Numbered from the stretch's first letter, positions 6,893 through 15,505 are shown. The stretch: 29,410 bases of DNA from Spirochaetia bacterium (GCA_016784705.1 JADHUD010000006.1:1-29410); one strand, 5' to 3'. The notes: generated by a model from the letters alone, not told the origin. Numbers and translations: made by a program.

Positions 6893-8989
6893 ATGGCAGA
6901 TCTTCATTTTGACATTACAACCCTCACCCCGGAAGAAGCATCATTCTCTTATAAATCCACGAGAATTGAACAATGCAAAGCCTCATCGTTTCACGGAGAA
7001 ATAATCGGACAGCCGCGTGCTGTTCAAGCTCTCGAAATGGGTCTCAGCATTCCGGGGAAAGGATACAATATCTTTGTATCCGGAGAACCGGGTACCGGTA
7101 GAATGACTGCAATACGGATGATTTTAAAAAAACAGGCGCTTACTGGCACACTACAGGATATACTCTACGTGAACAACTTTTCACGGCCCGAATTTCCTGT
7201 ACTGATCCTGCTTCCTGCCGGGAAAGGTCTGGAATTTCAGCAAGCGTTGAAAGGACTGGTTCACAGAATAAAAGAAGAACTTATAAAACAGTTGGAAGAT
7301 ACAACGGACAGTAGCGAGAAAAAAAGTAAAATTGATATAAATCCGGATCTGTTAATACAAAAATTAAAAAAGGATTTTCAGAAAATCCGGGATCACTTTT
7401 CCGACAAGGTAATTATCAACTATTTGAAGGGTGTTCAAGAAGATTTGAATGAGTACTCATTTATTTTTTCCGGAGCAGACGCAGACACCATACGAAGTGC
7501 ACAATTTTTTCTCCGCTATTCAGTAAATCTTCTTGTTGATAGATCCGGGACCGCTGCGGCTCCTATGATATATGAAAATCATCCGACATTTTCAACATTG
7601 TTCGGATCAATTGATGATAAGGCTGATAACCGGGATGACAATTATCCGCCGTTTCTATCTATTCACGGCGGATCGTTTCTTGAAGCATCCGGGGGTTATC
7701 TCATTTTAAATATGGTTGACATTCTTAAGGAAGAGGGGCTCTGGGATCATATAAAACGATCAATACGAACCGGATTGGTTATAATGCAGAACTCTTCCGG
7801 GTCAAACCAAAGAAGCCCGGGAGGAATAAGACCGGAACCTATCCCTATTGATTTGAAAATCATTGCTCTGGGAAATGAGGAATTGTATGACTATCTCTTT
7901 GTTGAAGATGAAGATTTCTATAAACTTTTTAAAATAAATGCTGAGTTCGATTTTTCTATGCCTGCAACCGATGAAAATATAGGAAACTATATCGGTTTCA
8001 TTAAGATGATTGTTGATGATGAACAGCTCTCGCCTATTGAGACCTCAGGCATTGCGGAAATAGTTCGGTACGGCTCCTATCTGGTGGAACAGAGAGATGA
8101 GCTGAGTACACAATTTTCCCTGATAGCGGATATTCTACGTGAGTCACATTATTGGGCAAAAACATTGAGCTCTGAGACTATAACCGGAGAAATAATTAAG
8201 CACACACTTAAAGAGAGAGATTATCTTGCAAATCTGCCTGAATCAAAAATAATTGACCAAATATTATCCGGTGAGATGCTTCTGCATCTTGAAGGATCAA
8301 GACTCGGGAATGTAAATGCTTTGGCTGTATTGGATCGGGGAACATATAGCTTCGGAATTCCGGCAGTAATTTCTGCTACTGTAGCTCCGGGAACAGAGGG
8401 TATTGTTAATATTGAACATGAGGCAGGGCTTTCCGGTGAAATTCATGATAAAGGTCTGCTGATTCTGGAAGGTTATTTAAGAAAAATGTATGCCCGAAAT
8501 TTCCCGCTCTCCATATACTCAGGCATTTGTTTTGAACAATCTTATGCAGAAGTAGATGGTGATTCGGCCTCTTCAAGTGAATTGTATGCTTTGCTCTCAT
8601 CAATAGGAAATATACCTATCCGACAGGATATTGCTGTGACCGGATCGGTCAATCAGATGGGTGAAATCCAACCAGTCGGCGGGATAAATGAAAAAATTAC
8701 CGGTTTTTTTTCAATTTGCAGCCGTAAAGGACTAACGGGAAAACAAGGTGTAATAATTCCAAAACTTAATATTCGAAACCTTATTCTTCCCGAATTTGTT
8801 ATCGATGCAATAAAAAAGAAAAAATTCTCTATCTATCCGGTCAGTAATATTGATGAAGGTATGCAGGTTCTGGCCTCACGCCCTGCAGGTATCAGAAACG
8901 CAAAAGGCGTCTTCCCGCCAAACACCATGAACAGGATCATTGAAGATAAATTGAAACGGTTATATGAAATTTCCCGTCAGCAGAATTAG
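6893..8989 (+). CDS. Lon-related ATP-dependent protease
   Basis: Encodes 698 residues of the Lon-like group with an N-terminal AAA (AAA_32-type) module and a C-terminal Lon protease domain; it lacks the classical Lon N-domain. Walker A region GEPGTGRM (64-71) has Arg where Lys is usual, as in several members of this group from memory. ASGGYLILNMVD is the Walker B region, with Asn where an acidic residue is normal, so ATP hydrolysis may be weak. The protease domain has Ser558 in VDGDSAS and Lys601 in GGINEK; the 43-residue spacing equals that of E. coli Lon (S679/K722). Cytoplasmic. Transcribed from a strong promoter without a 5' leader; divergent from the secreted protease. Confidence 0.88.
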   Translation: MADLHFDITTLTPEEASFSYKSTRIEQCKASSFHGEIIGQPRAVQALEMGLSIPGKGYNIFVSGEPGTGRMTAIRMILKKQALTGTLQDILYVNNFSRPEFPVLILLPAGKGLEFQQALKGLVHRIKEELIKQLEDTTDSSEKKSKIDINPDLLIQKLKKDFQKIRDHFSDKVIINYLKGVQEDLNEYSFIFSGADADTIRSAQFFLRYSVNLLVDRSGTAAAPMIYENHPTFSTLFGSIDDKADNRDDNYPPFLSIHGGSFLEASGGYLILNMVDILKEEGLWDHIKRSIRTGLVIMQNSSGSNQRSPGGIRPEPIPIDLKIIALGNEELYDYLFVEDEDFYKLFKINAEFDFSMPATDENIGNYIGFIKMIVDDEQLSPIETSGIAEIVRYGSYLVEQRDELSTQFSLIADILRESHYWAKTLSSETITGEIIKHTLKERDYLANLPESKIIDQILSGEMLLHLEGSRLGNVNALAVLDRGTYSFGIPAVISATVAPGTEGIVNIEHEAGLSGEIHDKGLLILEGYLRKMYARNFPLSIYSGICFEQSYAEVDGDSASSSELYALLSSIGNIPIRQDIAVTGSVNQMGEIQPVGGINEKITGFFSICSRKGLTGKQGVIIPKLNIRNLILPEFVIDAIKKKKFSIYPVSNIDEGMQVLASRPAGIRNAKGVFPPNTMNRIIEDKLKRLYEISRQQN

Positions 8990-8995
8990 TTTTTC

Positions 8996-9024
8996 TTGAC
9001 TCTGTTGTTATATATTACTATTTT
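8996..9024 (+). promoter_or_regulatory. Possible promoter of the glutaredoxin-like gene
   Basis: TTGACT (8996-9001), 17-nt spacer, TATTTT (9019-9024), beginning right after the lon-like stop codon. Gives a leader of about 27 nt with AAAGGAGG before the ATG. Confidence 0.5.
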
Positions 9025-9057
9025 GGTAATGTATTATATTTCTAAAGGAGGCCCCTC

Positions 9058-9288
9058 ATGGCAGTGAAAATTTATACAACCCCAACCTGTGGATATTGCA
9101 ATGTCGCAAAAGACTGGCTTAGAAAGCAAAATGTAGCATTTACCGAATACAATGTAGCAGTAAACATGGATAAAGCACAGGAGATGGTCAAAAAATCAGG
9201 ACAGATGGGAGTTCCGGTTCTTGATGTAAACGGGAAAATTATAATCGGTTTCAACCAACCTGCAATTGAACGAGCTCTGAAAAAATAA
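9058..9288 (+). CDS. Glutaredoxin/thioredoxin-fold redox protein (NrdH/YruB type)
   Basis: Encodes 76 residues, the size of small glutaredoxin-like redoxins. CGYC (11-14) after the first beta strand is the redox-active disulfide, and GVPVLD (51-56) carries the cis-proline of the thioredoxin fold. It would reduce disulfides in the cytoplasm with electrons from thioredoxin reductase or glutathione; the partner cannot be told. AAAGGAGG seven nt before the ATG is the best ribosome site in this part of the window, so it is probably well expressed. Monocistronic: own promoter at 8996-9024 and a clear terminator 20 nt after the stop. Confidence 0.92.
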   Translation: MAVKIYTTPTCGYCNVAKDWLRKQNVAFTEYNVAVNMDKAQEMVKKSGQMGVPVLDVNGKIIIGFNQPAIERALKK

Positions 9289-9308
9289 GTTCCATTACAC
9301 CGGAAAAG

Positions 9309-9335
9309 AAAAACCCATCAGCCCGATGGGTTTTT
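9309..9335. terminator. Bidirectional intrinsic terminator
   Basis: AAAAACCCATC (9309-9319), 5-nt loop, GATGGGTTTTT (9325-9335). A T-run follows the GC stem in both directions, so it can end the redoxin gene (+) and also the aldo/keto reductase (-). Confidence 0.85.
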
Positions 9336-9425
9336 GTATCTGCAGATGTCAAATCCAAATCTTAATTCAGTTTATGTGAAAAATACTATATCAAATTATC
9401 AGAAAGAGTCTTCTGATTCATCTTA

Positions 9426-10409
9426 TCAGGCAATAACGGCCTCTATCCGTAACAATTCATCCTCAGAGAAATCTGTTTTTTCCGCTGCCTGAACACAGTC
9501 TACAATCTGACTTAGCCGGCTGGCTCCAATAACAGCACTTGTTACCGTTTTATTGTGCAGTACCCACGAAATTGCCATCTGCGCTAATGATTGTTCTCTT
9601 TCTGCAGCCAAGGTATTAAGTTTTTTCAATTTTTCAACCAGTTCCGGTGTTATAGAATCTTTTTTCAGAAAACCGCCTCTTGCTATCCGTGAATTCTCTG
9701 ATATTCCCTTGAGGTACTTATTAGTAAGTAACCCCTGCGAAAGTGGGGAAAATACGATGCAGCCAATCTGCTCTTCATCAAGTACATCGGTAAGGCCATC
9801 TTCTATCCATCGGTTCAGCATAGAGTATGAAGGCTGATGAATTAAACACGGTGTATTCAAGTCTTTAAGAATAGCAGCAGCTCTCCGGGTATCTTCCGGT
9901 TGATAGGAGGATATTCCCACATATAATGCTTTCCCCTGCTTAACGGCATGAGCCAGAGCGCCCATAGTCTCTTCAAGAGGCGTTTCCGGATCAAACCGGT
10001 GTGAATAAAAAATATCAACATATTCAAGCCCCATCCGTTTTAAGCTTTGATCAAGTGATCCAAGCATATATTTCCTGCTTCCCCACTCTCCATACGGTCC
10101 GGGCCACATAAAATATCCGGCTTTTGATGAGATAATAAGTTCATCCCGATAGCTTGAAAGATCGTTCCGCATAATTTTCCCGAAGGTCTCTTCGGCAGAT
10201 CCGGGAGAAGGGCCATAGTTATTGGCAAGATCAAAATGTGTAATCCCCATATCAAATGCACCGAAAATCATATCACGGGCATTGCTGAAAACATCCACAT
10301 CCCCGAAATTATGCCATAAACCAAGTGAAACTCTTGGAAATTTAAGACCGCTGTTTCCACATCGTTTGTACTCCATTTTTCCATATCGATCATTATTTGC
10401 TTTATACAT
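9426..10409 (-). CDS. gpr: Aldo/keto reductase, YghZ/Gpr type
   Basis: Encodes 327 residues and reads almost line by line like E. coli YghZ (L-glyceraldehyde 3-phosphate reductase): SLGLWHNFGDV, GITHFDLANNYGPSPGSAEE, KAGYFMWPGPYG, LIHQPSYSMLNRW, SAVIGASR. The catalytic tetrad is Asp60, Tyr65, Lys96, His137. NADPH-dependent reduction of L-G3P, methylglyoxal or related aldehydes is known for the family; a detoxifying role is likely. The C-terminus ends about 15-20 residues earlier than YghZ. GGAGGTG lies six nt before the ATG. The next gene upstream on the same strand is divergently placed only much further away, so it is probably transcribed alone or by readthrough from the SpoU operon 47 nt upstream. 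Confidence 0.9.
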   Translation of the reverse strand: MYKANNDRYGKMEYKRCGNSGLKFPRVSLGLWHNFGDVDVFSNARDMIFGAFDMGITHFDLANNYGPSPGSAEETFGKIMRNDLSSYRDELIISSKAGYFMWPGPYGEWGSRKYMLGSLDQSLKRMGLEYVDIFYSHRFDPETPLEETMGALAHAVKQGKALYVGISSYQPEDTRRAAAILKDLNTPCLIHQPSYSMLNRWIEDGLTDVLDEEQIGCIVFSPLSQGLLTNKYLKGISENSRIARGGFLKKDSITPELVEKLKKLNTLAAEREQSLAQMAISWVLHNKTVTSAVIGASRLSQIVDCVQAAEKTDFSEDELLRIEAVIA

Positions 10410-10456
10410 AAGTCACCTCCATAGATTTTACACGATATCCGGTATTGAACCGAACT

Positions 10457-11269
10457 CTATCTTTTCTTCAGCTCCTCAACCCATCGCTGCATCAGTATAC
10501 CAAATGCCACCGAAAGATTCAGCGATCCCTTTGCCCCATAGGTTGGAATACTAACTCTTCCCAGACTGTTGTCGGCAGCAAGTAGTCCTTCCGGACTTAC
10601 TCCAAGCTCCTCTGACCCCAGTATCACTGTTCCTGAATCGGGAAATCTAAAATTGCTGATATCTTCTCCCCCCGTCTCAAGGGCAAAAACCGGCCCCAAC
10701 TCCGGGTTCCGGTCAATCAGGCTCGAGATTTCTGCCGATTCCCAGGAGAGGGTATCGGTACAACCCCGTGAAGTTCTGCCTGCACGTTTATGATCCGGAC
10801 TTGCCGTATCAGATGAAATAATAATCCTGTCGCAGCAGAACGATTCTGCAGTACGAAACACCGATCCAACATTAAAAGGAGAACGAATATGATCAAGATA
10901 GGGGCGGATTGGATATAGCAACCGCTTCGCTGAAGACAGTAGCTCACCCGCTTCAGTATGAAAGTCCCAGTCAGCCACCGTAACCCCTAGCGAATTCATA
11001 AGGAAATAGTATATATCGTCGCAGAACCATACCATTTCAGAATCCGTTAGGCTGTTAATTTTTGTCTGTTTCTCAGAAATGTAGCTGACAACGCCACCGC
11101 TGCCTTCCGCCAGTCCCGTCTCCAGAATTATATCTAATAAACCATTAAGATAAGCTCTATCAGTAAGGGTTCCCGCAGAAAAAAGCCTGCCTGTTTCCCG
11201 GAAAACATAAGCACACTTCCGCAATCGTACAGATGGTTTTAATGTTCGGATTTTCCGCAAAGTAATCAC
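10457..11269 (-). CDS. SpoU (SPOUT) family RNA 2'-O-methyltransferase
   Basis: Encodes 270 residues. The C-terminal 150 hold the three SpoU motifs: SPFNVGSVFRTAE (130-142), GSEELGVSPE (218-227) and SLNLSVAFG (249-257), which form the SAM-binding knot and the active site with the motif-1 Arg. The first ~115 residues are an extra domain I do not recognise, rather than the L30e-like domain of RlmB. Probably methylates a ribose in tRNA or rRNA; target unknown. GTG start overlapping the rsmI stop (GTGA), with GGAG about ten nt upstream inside rsmI. Last gene of pspF-rsmI-spoU. Confidence 0.85.
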   Translation of the reverse strand: MITLRKIRTLKPSVRLRKCAYVFRETGRLFSAGTLTDRAYLNGLLDIILETGLAEGSGGVVSYISEKQTKINSLTDSEMVWFCDDIYYFLMNSLGVTVADWDFHTEAGELLSSAKRLLYPIRPYLDHIRSPFNVGSVFRTAESFCCDRIIISSDTASPDHKRAGRTSRGCTDTLSWESAEISSLIDRNPELGPVFALETGGEDISNFRFPDSGTVILGSEELGVSPEGLLAADNSLGRVSIPTYGAKGSLNLSVAFGILMQRWVEELKKR

Positions 11270-11985
11270 CTGGAGTATTCTCCATCAGGAGAATTGTCTG
11301 ATTTTTTTTTCTTATCAACCGGAGAAACCAGAACAACAAACTCACCCTTTACAGATTGCCGCTGGAGGTAATTCTCATACACATTCAATGCAGAATCCTC
11401 AATAATCTCCTCATATATTTTTGTCAGCTCTCTGCCGACAATAACCCTTCTATCCGGATCCAGATCAGCAAGAACTCCCAGCAATTTAACAATGCGGAAT
11501 GGGGATTCATAGAGAACAAACGCCTCATTTCTATCCAGCAGTACCTGAAGACGGCTTTTTCGTTTGCCGCTTTTCGGGCTTAGAAACCCGTCAAATACGA
11601 TTGTACTGCCGGTATACCCCGCCACACTGCATACTGCGGACAGCGCAGAAGCACCGGGTATAGGAATTACGGCAAATCCCGCATCGCGAACAGCATTCAC
11701 CAGACGTGTTCCCGGATCACTGATCCCCGGAGTCCCGGCATCACTCACATAGGCAATGTCCTTACCCTCCTCAAGCAGCATTATTATACCCCTTGCCGAC
11801 TGTTCCTCATTTTTAGCATGACAGGCAATTGTATGAGTTTTTATATGAAAATGATTCAGTAAATTCCGGGTATGCCGGGTATCCTCACATGCTACTACAT
11901 CAACCTCTTTAAGAATGCGCAGAGCCCGTAAGGTGATATCCTCCAGGTTCCCGATTGGTGTTGCCACCATAAATAGGCTGCTCAT
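11266..11985 (-). CDS. rsmI: 16S rRNA 2'-O-methyltransferase RsmI (C1402)
   Basis: Encodes 239 residues. MVATPIGNLEDITLRA, CEDTRHT, VSDAGTPGISDPG and GRELTKIYEE are the hallmarks of RsmI, a tetrapyrrole-methylase-fold enzyme that methylates the ribose of C1402 in 16S rRNA. It is shorter than the E. coli protein (about 286 residues) and lacks the C-terminal helical extension, ending in a polar lysine-rich tail. Start and stop are both shared with neighbours: ATGA with pspF upstream, GTGA with the SpoU gene downstream, so translation of the three is coupled. Confidence 0.93.
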   Translation of the reverse strand: MSSLFMVATPIGNLEDITLRALRILKEVDVVACEDTRHTRNLLNHFHIKTHTIACHAKNEEQSARGIIMLLEEGKDIAYVSDAGTPGISDPGTRLVNAVRDAGFAVIPIPGASALSAVCSVAGYTGSTIVFDGFLSPKSGKRKSRLQVLLDRNEAFVLYESPFRIVKLLGVLADLDPDRRVIVGRELTKIYEEIIEDSALNVYENYLQRQSVKGEFVVLVSPVDKKKKSDNSPDGEYSR

Positions 11986-12998
11986 ATGCGGAGCTTCTCC
12001 TTATTCTTTCTGTAGAGTCCTCTGAACTGATCATAGGTTAACCCCAGCTTGACAGCTGCTTCTTTCTGGCTTCCTTCACTTGCATCCAGCGCACGCTGTA
12101 AAAAGGAGAGCTCCAGCATTTCACCGGCTTCAGAATACTTATCTAACGGTATAGCATCAAAAAGCTCTTCAAAAGAAGCGTCAGACACTCCTGTCCCTGT
12201 ACTGATTTCTGTATAGGGATTGTCGAAGGGATTCAGCGATATCTCGGTAATTACTGAATCGCGTGTACGGTAAACCGCACGTTCAACCGTATTCTTCAGC
12301 TCTCTTACATTCCCCGGCCACGCATACGAGAGCATAGCTTCCACAACAGCACTGCTGAACTCCGGAATTTCATCCCGCCCCAACTCATACGCCATCCGTG
12401 AAGCAAAATGCTGTGCCAGTAATATAATATCATCGCCTCTTGCCCGCAAAGGGGGTATAAAAAGCACTTCAAAAGAGAGCCTGTCCAGCAAATCCTGTTT
12501 GAACTTATTCTCTTTACATAAAGCAGGTAAATCTGCGTTTGTTGCCCCTACAATCCGTACATTCACCTCAAACGTGCGGGAACTCCCAACCCGTTCAAAA
12601 GTCCCGTACTCTACCACCCGGAGAATTTTTTCTTGTACTTCAAGAGGTATCAATCCAATTTCATCAAGAAACAAGGTCCCCCCGCTTGCCTCTTCAAACC
12701 GTCCTTTCCGGGCTTTGACGGCTCCAGTGAAAGCACCCGCCTCATGACCAAACAACTCGGTTTCTATAAGACTAGGAGGAAGTGCTGCACAGTTTATCGT
12801 AACAAAAGGCTCCTGCCATCTACCGGAAAGAAAATGGAGGCGGGAAACTGCCATCTCTTTTCCGCTGCCCCGCTCCCCTATCACCAATACAGGGCGATCC
12901 ACAACAGCTGCCCGGCTTATCTGCTGCTGAAAATCAAGAAATCCCTCAGAATCTCCAAGGGTCTCATTGAGCTTTCTTTCAGTAGTATTGATTTCCAT
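11982..12998 (-). CDS. pspF: Phage-shock transcriptional activator PspF (sigma-54 enhancer-binding protein)
   Basis: Encodes 338 residues: AAA+ sigma-54 activator domain from the very N-terminus, then a Fis-type helix-turn-helix (about 295-335). No receiver or sensor domain, as in PspF. Walker A GERGSGKE (41-48), GAFTGA (88-93) that contacts sigma-54, Walker B GGTLFLDE (106-113), then WPGNVREL. PspA normally binds and silences it until membrane stress frees it. GGAGG lies eight nt before the ATG, and TATAAT (13030-13025) is its likely -10. That -10 overlaps the candidate PspF binding repeats, which would give negative autoregulation as known in E. coli. Divergent from pspA. Confidence 0.93.
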   Translation of the reverse strand: MEINTTERKLNETLGDSEGFLDFQQQISRAAVVDRPVLVIGERGSGKEMAVSRLHFLSGRWQEPFVTINCAALPPSLIETELFGHEAGAFTGAVKARKGRFEEASGGTLFLDEIGLIPLEVQEKILRVVEYGTFERVGSSRTFEVNVRIVGATNADLPALCKENKFKQDLLDRLSFEVLFIPPLRARGDDIILLAQHFASRMAYELGRDEIPEFSSAVVEAMLSYAWPGNVRELKNTVERAVYRTRDSVITEISLNPFDNPYTEISTGTGVSDASFEELFDAIPLDKYSEAGEMLELSFLQRALDASEGSQKEAAVKLGLTYDQFRGLYRKNKEKLRI

Positions 12999-13025
12999 AC
13001 AAAAGGCCTCCAGAAGTTTGGTTTA

Positions 13026-13057
13026 TTATACCGCTTACCGGCAATTTATACCACTTA
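13026..13057 (+). promoter_or_regulatory. Paired direct repeats, candidate PspF enhancer sites
   Basis: TTATACCGCTTA (13026-13037) and TTATACCACTTA (13046-13057) differ at one base and are spaced 20 bp start to start, two helical turns, so both face the same side. They lie about 105-137 bp before the predicted pspA start, the usual range for sigma-54 enhancers, and the first covers the pspF -10. Confidence 0.5.
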
Positions 13058-13136
13058 ATGTTTTATGTATTACTGCAAGTACTGTGAAATACACAAAAAA
13101 ACTGCTTTAGATGCCGTCAGGGTAAGGACCTGAAGT

Positions 13137-13152
13137 TGGCACACTTTCTGCA
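13137..13152 (+). promoter_or_regulatory. Sigma-54 promoter (-24/-12) of the psp operon
   Basis: TTGGCACACTTTCTGCA contains TGGCAC and CTGCA with exactly 10 nt between the GG and GC dinucleotides, the fixed spacing of sigma-54 promoters. One mismatch in the -12 box (C for T). Predicted start about 13163, 60 nt before pspA. Confidence 0.85.
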
Positions 13153-13222
13153 AATAGTAAATGTGAGAGCCTAGCTCTTGCCAATAAATATAAAAAATTA
13201 TACCCTACTATGGAGGAATATT

Positions 13223-13891
13223 ATGGGAGTTTTTTCAAGATTCAAAGATATTATGAGCGCAAATATTAATTCGCTCCTCGACAAAGCAGAAAATCCTGAG
13301 AAGATGATTCGATTGATGATTCAGGAGATGGAAGACACGCTGGTTGAGTTAAAATCTGCTTGTGCTGCTAAAATGGCGGCAAAAACAAAGGCTGAACGAC
13401 AGGGAAAAGAGACGGATCAGTACATCAAGCGATGGCAGCTTCGTGCTGAACTTGCGGTAGAGAAAAAGAAAGATGATTTAGCCCGCGAGGCACTGACCGA
13501 AAAGATGAAATATCAGAAAGACCTTGAAGTTGTGCAGACTGATATTGAGCAGTATGAAAAGCTCATTTCCGAATGCAAAAGCAATATCATTAAAATTGAA
13601 GAGAAGTTGCAGTTGGTGAGACAAAAGCACAAACTGCTTATTCAGCGGGGAATACACGCAACAGAACAAATTAAAGCCAAAGAAACTATCCGCGAAGCTG
13701 CAGGAACAAAAGCATTTCAGAGATTCAGTGAACTTGAAGGTAGAATTGAGAGAATGGAAGCTGAGGCTGAAATGGCAGGTTTTTCAGCTCCCGGAGGTCT
13801 GGAAGATGAGTTCCAGAAACTTGAGTCGGTAGCGGATGTTGAAGCAGAGCTGCAGGAACTCAAGAATTCCATCAAAAAGGAAAAGAAGTAA
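13223..13891 (+). CDS. pspA: Phage shock protein A (PspA/IM30)
   Basis: Encodes 222 residues, the standard PspA length. MGVFSRFKDIMSANINSLLDKAENPEKMI is typical: an N-terminal amphipathic helix that binds stressed membrane, then long charged coiled-coil helices to the end. ESCRT-III-like; it polymerises on damaged inner membrane to prevent proton leak and otherwise inhibits PspF. ATG 13223 is chosen because TGGAGG precedes it and the family starts with MG(V/I)F; an in-frame ATG at 13178 lies too close to the predicted transcript start and adds a non-family extension. First gene of the operon. Confidence 0.95.
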   Translation: MGVFSRFKDIMSANINSLLDKAENPEKMIRLMIQEMEDTLVELKSACAAKMAAKTKAERQGKETDQYIKRWQLRAELAVEKKKDDLAREALTEKMKYQKDLEVVQTDIEQYEKLISECKSNIIKIEEKLQLVRQKHKLLIQRGIHATEQIKAKETIREAAGTKAFQRFSELEGRIERMEAEAEMAGFSAPGGLEDEFQKLESVADVEAELQELKNSIKKEKK

Positions 13892-13893
13892 CA

Positions 13894-14139
13894 ATGGGTA
13901 ACGAGGTGATGGTTCTCTTGATATCTGTCGGGATTCCAGTTGTTTGTGGAACTTTGATAGTCCTGGAATCTATAAAGCGAAGGGATCAGCGAAAAAGAAT
14001 GAAAATGCAGGGAACAAAACCTATCCGCAACGATCGGGAAGCTGAGATTATTGAGGAAGTATATCAAGGGTTAAAATCCCTCCGCGCGAGAATTGAAAAT
14101 CTGGAGACTCTTAACCAGGGAAAAAGGGATAAGGAATGA
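13894..14139 (+). CDS. pspB: PspB-like membrane protein
   Basis: Encodes 81 residues, 2 nt after pspA. One N-terminal transmembrane helix (VMVLLISVGIPVVCGTLIVLE), then a basic stretch and an acidic/leucine coiled coil (EEVYQGLKSLRARIENLETL), which is the layout and the best-conserved segment of PspB. Sequence similarity outside the coiled coil is low, so the name rests on layout and position between pspA and pspC. PspB and PspC signal membrane stress to PspA-PspF in enterobacteria. Confidence 0.7.
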   Translation: MGNEVMVLLISVGIPVVCGTLIVLESIKRRDQRKRMKMQGTKPIRNDREAEIIEEVYQGLKSLRARIENLETLNQGKRDKE

Positions 14140-14141
14140 TC

Positions 14142-14546
14142 ATGGCAATTCGTGGTAAATTATATAGATCTAGAAATGGTGAAATTTTTGGAGTCTGCAA
14201 AGGTCTGGCAAAATGGGCTGAGCTCCCGGTAGGACCAGTACGGCTTGGGGTCATACTGCTTGCAGTATTCAGTGGATTTGTTCCGATATTGGTTATTTAT
14301 ATACTGACAGCGGTATTTCTTCCCGTTGAGCCGTTGTATAAATCAAAGTTTGATGATAATTTCTCTGAAGACTTCGGTGATGACTTTAGAAAAGAGTACA
14401 AGGAAAACAGAAAAAGAACTGTTCATGACCTAAAAGATGAGTTTGAAAAACTTAAACGCAAAGTCGCAGGTATGGAAGATGATGTCCTGCACGCAGAAAA
14501 TAAAGAAGATGACTGGGATAACAGATTTAACAGGGATAATACCTAA
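14142..14546 (+). CDS. pspC: PspC-domain stress sensor
   Basis: Encodes 134 residues. The first ~60 are a PspC domain: KLYRSRNGEIFGVCKGLAKW then one long hydrophobic segment (VRLGVILLAVFSGFVPILVIYILTAV) ending in FLPVEP. The rest is cytoplasmic or exposed, acidic (DDNFSEDFGDDF), with a coiled coil (about 90-115). In the family it senses membrane stress and binds PspB/PspA. ATG 14142 is preferred because AAGGA is six nt upstream; the ATG at 14136 touches that site and overlaps the pspB stop (ATGA). Confidence 0.9.
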   Translation: MAIRGKLYRSRNGEIFGVCKGLAKWAELPVGPVRLGVILLAVFSGFVPILVIYILTAVFLPVEPLYKSKFDDNFSEDFGDDFRKEYKENRKRTVHDLKDEFEKLKRKVAGMEDDVLHAENKEDDWDNRFNRDNT

Positions 14547-14611
14547 GCTGCTGCAGCTGCCCTATTCTTCACACAATGGAAAAACAAATGAGTTATAAAA
14601 AGGACAAGACA

Positions 14612-15505
14612 ATGAACCGTACAATTCTTGCCGGTGCATTTATTATTATTGCGTTATTAGGGGCATTCGGCTTGTTCAGAGGAAACAAAGAAGATAAAAG
14701 CCCTGTATCTGCAGTTATTCCGGTTGGTATGAGTACCATAGAGCTGGAAGCCGATATGTCAGCAAATGATTTGCGAAGTCTTTCATTCATAGGCGTTTCA
14801 TCTGATATTATTGTTACCAGATCCGGCAGTAGTACTATTACCGTAAAACTAACCGGAAGTGCCAGGGTGGCACCTGAACTGCTAACTGAAAGGAGTGGTT
14901 CCAGCGGCACCTTTACAGTAAAATGGCCAAAATCAATTAACAATAATGCCAGAAATATGAAAATGGAAATTTTCCTGCCGACACAGTATCAGGAAGATGT
15001 CAGTTTTCGAACTGTCTCGGGTGATATCCATCTGACAGAAAGAAGTAAATTCAACAATGTTATATTCAATACTGTTAGTGGAGATATCAGCAATAAAGAT
15101 TTAAGCAGCAGTTCCTATTCGGCCTCAAGTGTTTCAGGCGACATATCGCTATCAGATATAATCAGCAGAGAGACATCCCTCTCTTCAATCAGCGGCAGCA
15201 TAGATTATTCCGGCAGCCTGGTCTCACTTTCATTCAGTTCAATTTCTGGTGACTGCAGGATCACGCTTGATTCTCTCGAAGGCAGTATTGAAGGCAACTC
15301 TACAAGCGGCGATATTGAACTGCGTTTACCGGAATCAATATCTGCAAATATTGACTTTTCCACAGTATCAGGTGAGCTTTCATCGGATATTCCGATACTG
15401 ACAACCGGATCAAAAAAGAATCATCTTTCCGGAACCATCGGCTCCGGGAATCATTCCATCGAGGGACATACAGTCTCCGGTGATATACATATATCCAGGA
15501 ATTAG
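14612..15505 (+). CDS. DUF4097 beta-helix-like membrane-anchored protein (LiaG-like)
   Basis: Encodes 297 residues from ATG 14612, chosen for AAAAGGA eight nt upstream and because an N-terminal anchor follows directly (MNRTILAGAFIIIALLGAFGLF). The rest is a chain of short strands with a repeated TVSGDI/SISG motif (at least seven copies), the DUF4097 pattern, predicted to form a right-handed beta solenoid outside the membrane. In other bacteria such proteins sit in envelope-stress operons (liaG, psp-like), so its place as last gene of the psp operon fits a role in envelope stress; biochemical function unknown. Confidence 0.85.
   Translation: MNRTILAGAFIIIALLGAFGLFRGNKEDKSPVSAVIPVGMSTIELEADMSANDLRSLSFIGVSSDIIVTRSGSSTITVKLTGSARVAPELLTERSGSSGTFTVKWPKSINNNARNMKMEIFLPTQYQEDVSFRTVSGDIHLTERSKFNNVIFNTVSGDISNKDLSSSSYSASSVSGDISLSDIISRETSLSSISGSIDYSGSLVSLSFSSISGDCRITLDSLEGSIEGNSTSGDIELRLPESISANIDFSTVSGELSSDIPILTTGSKKNHLSGTIGSGNHSIEGHTVSGDIHISRN

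Noticed and set aside
12633..13058. 141-aa + frame antisense to pspF
   Set aside because: Shadow of pspF with no ribosome site; it also runs through the pspF promoter.
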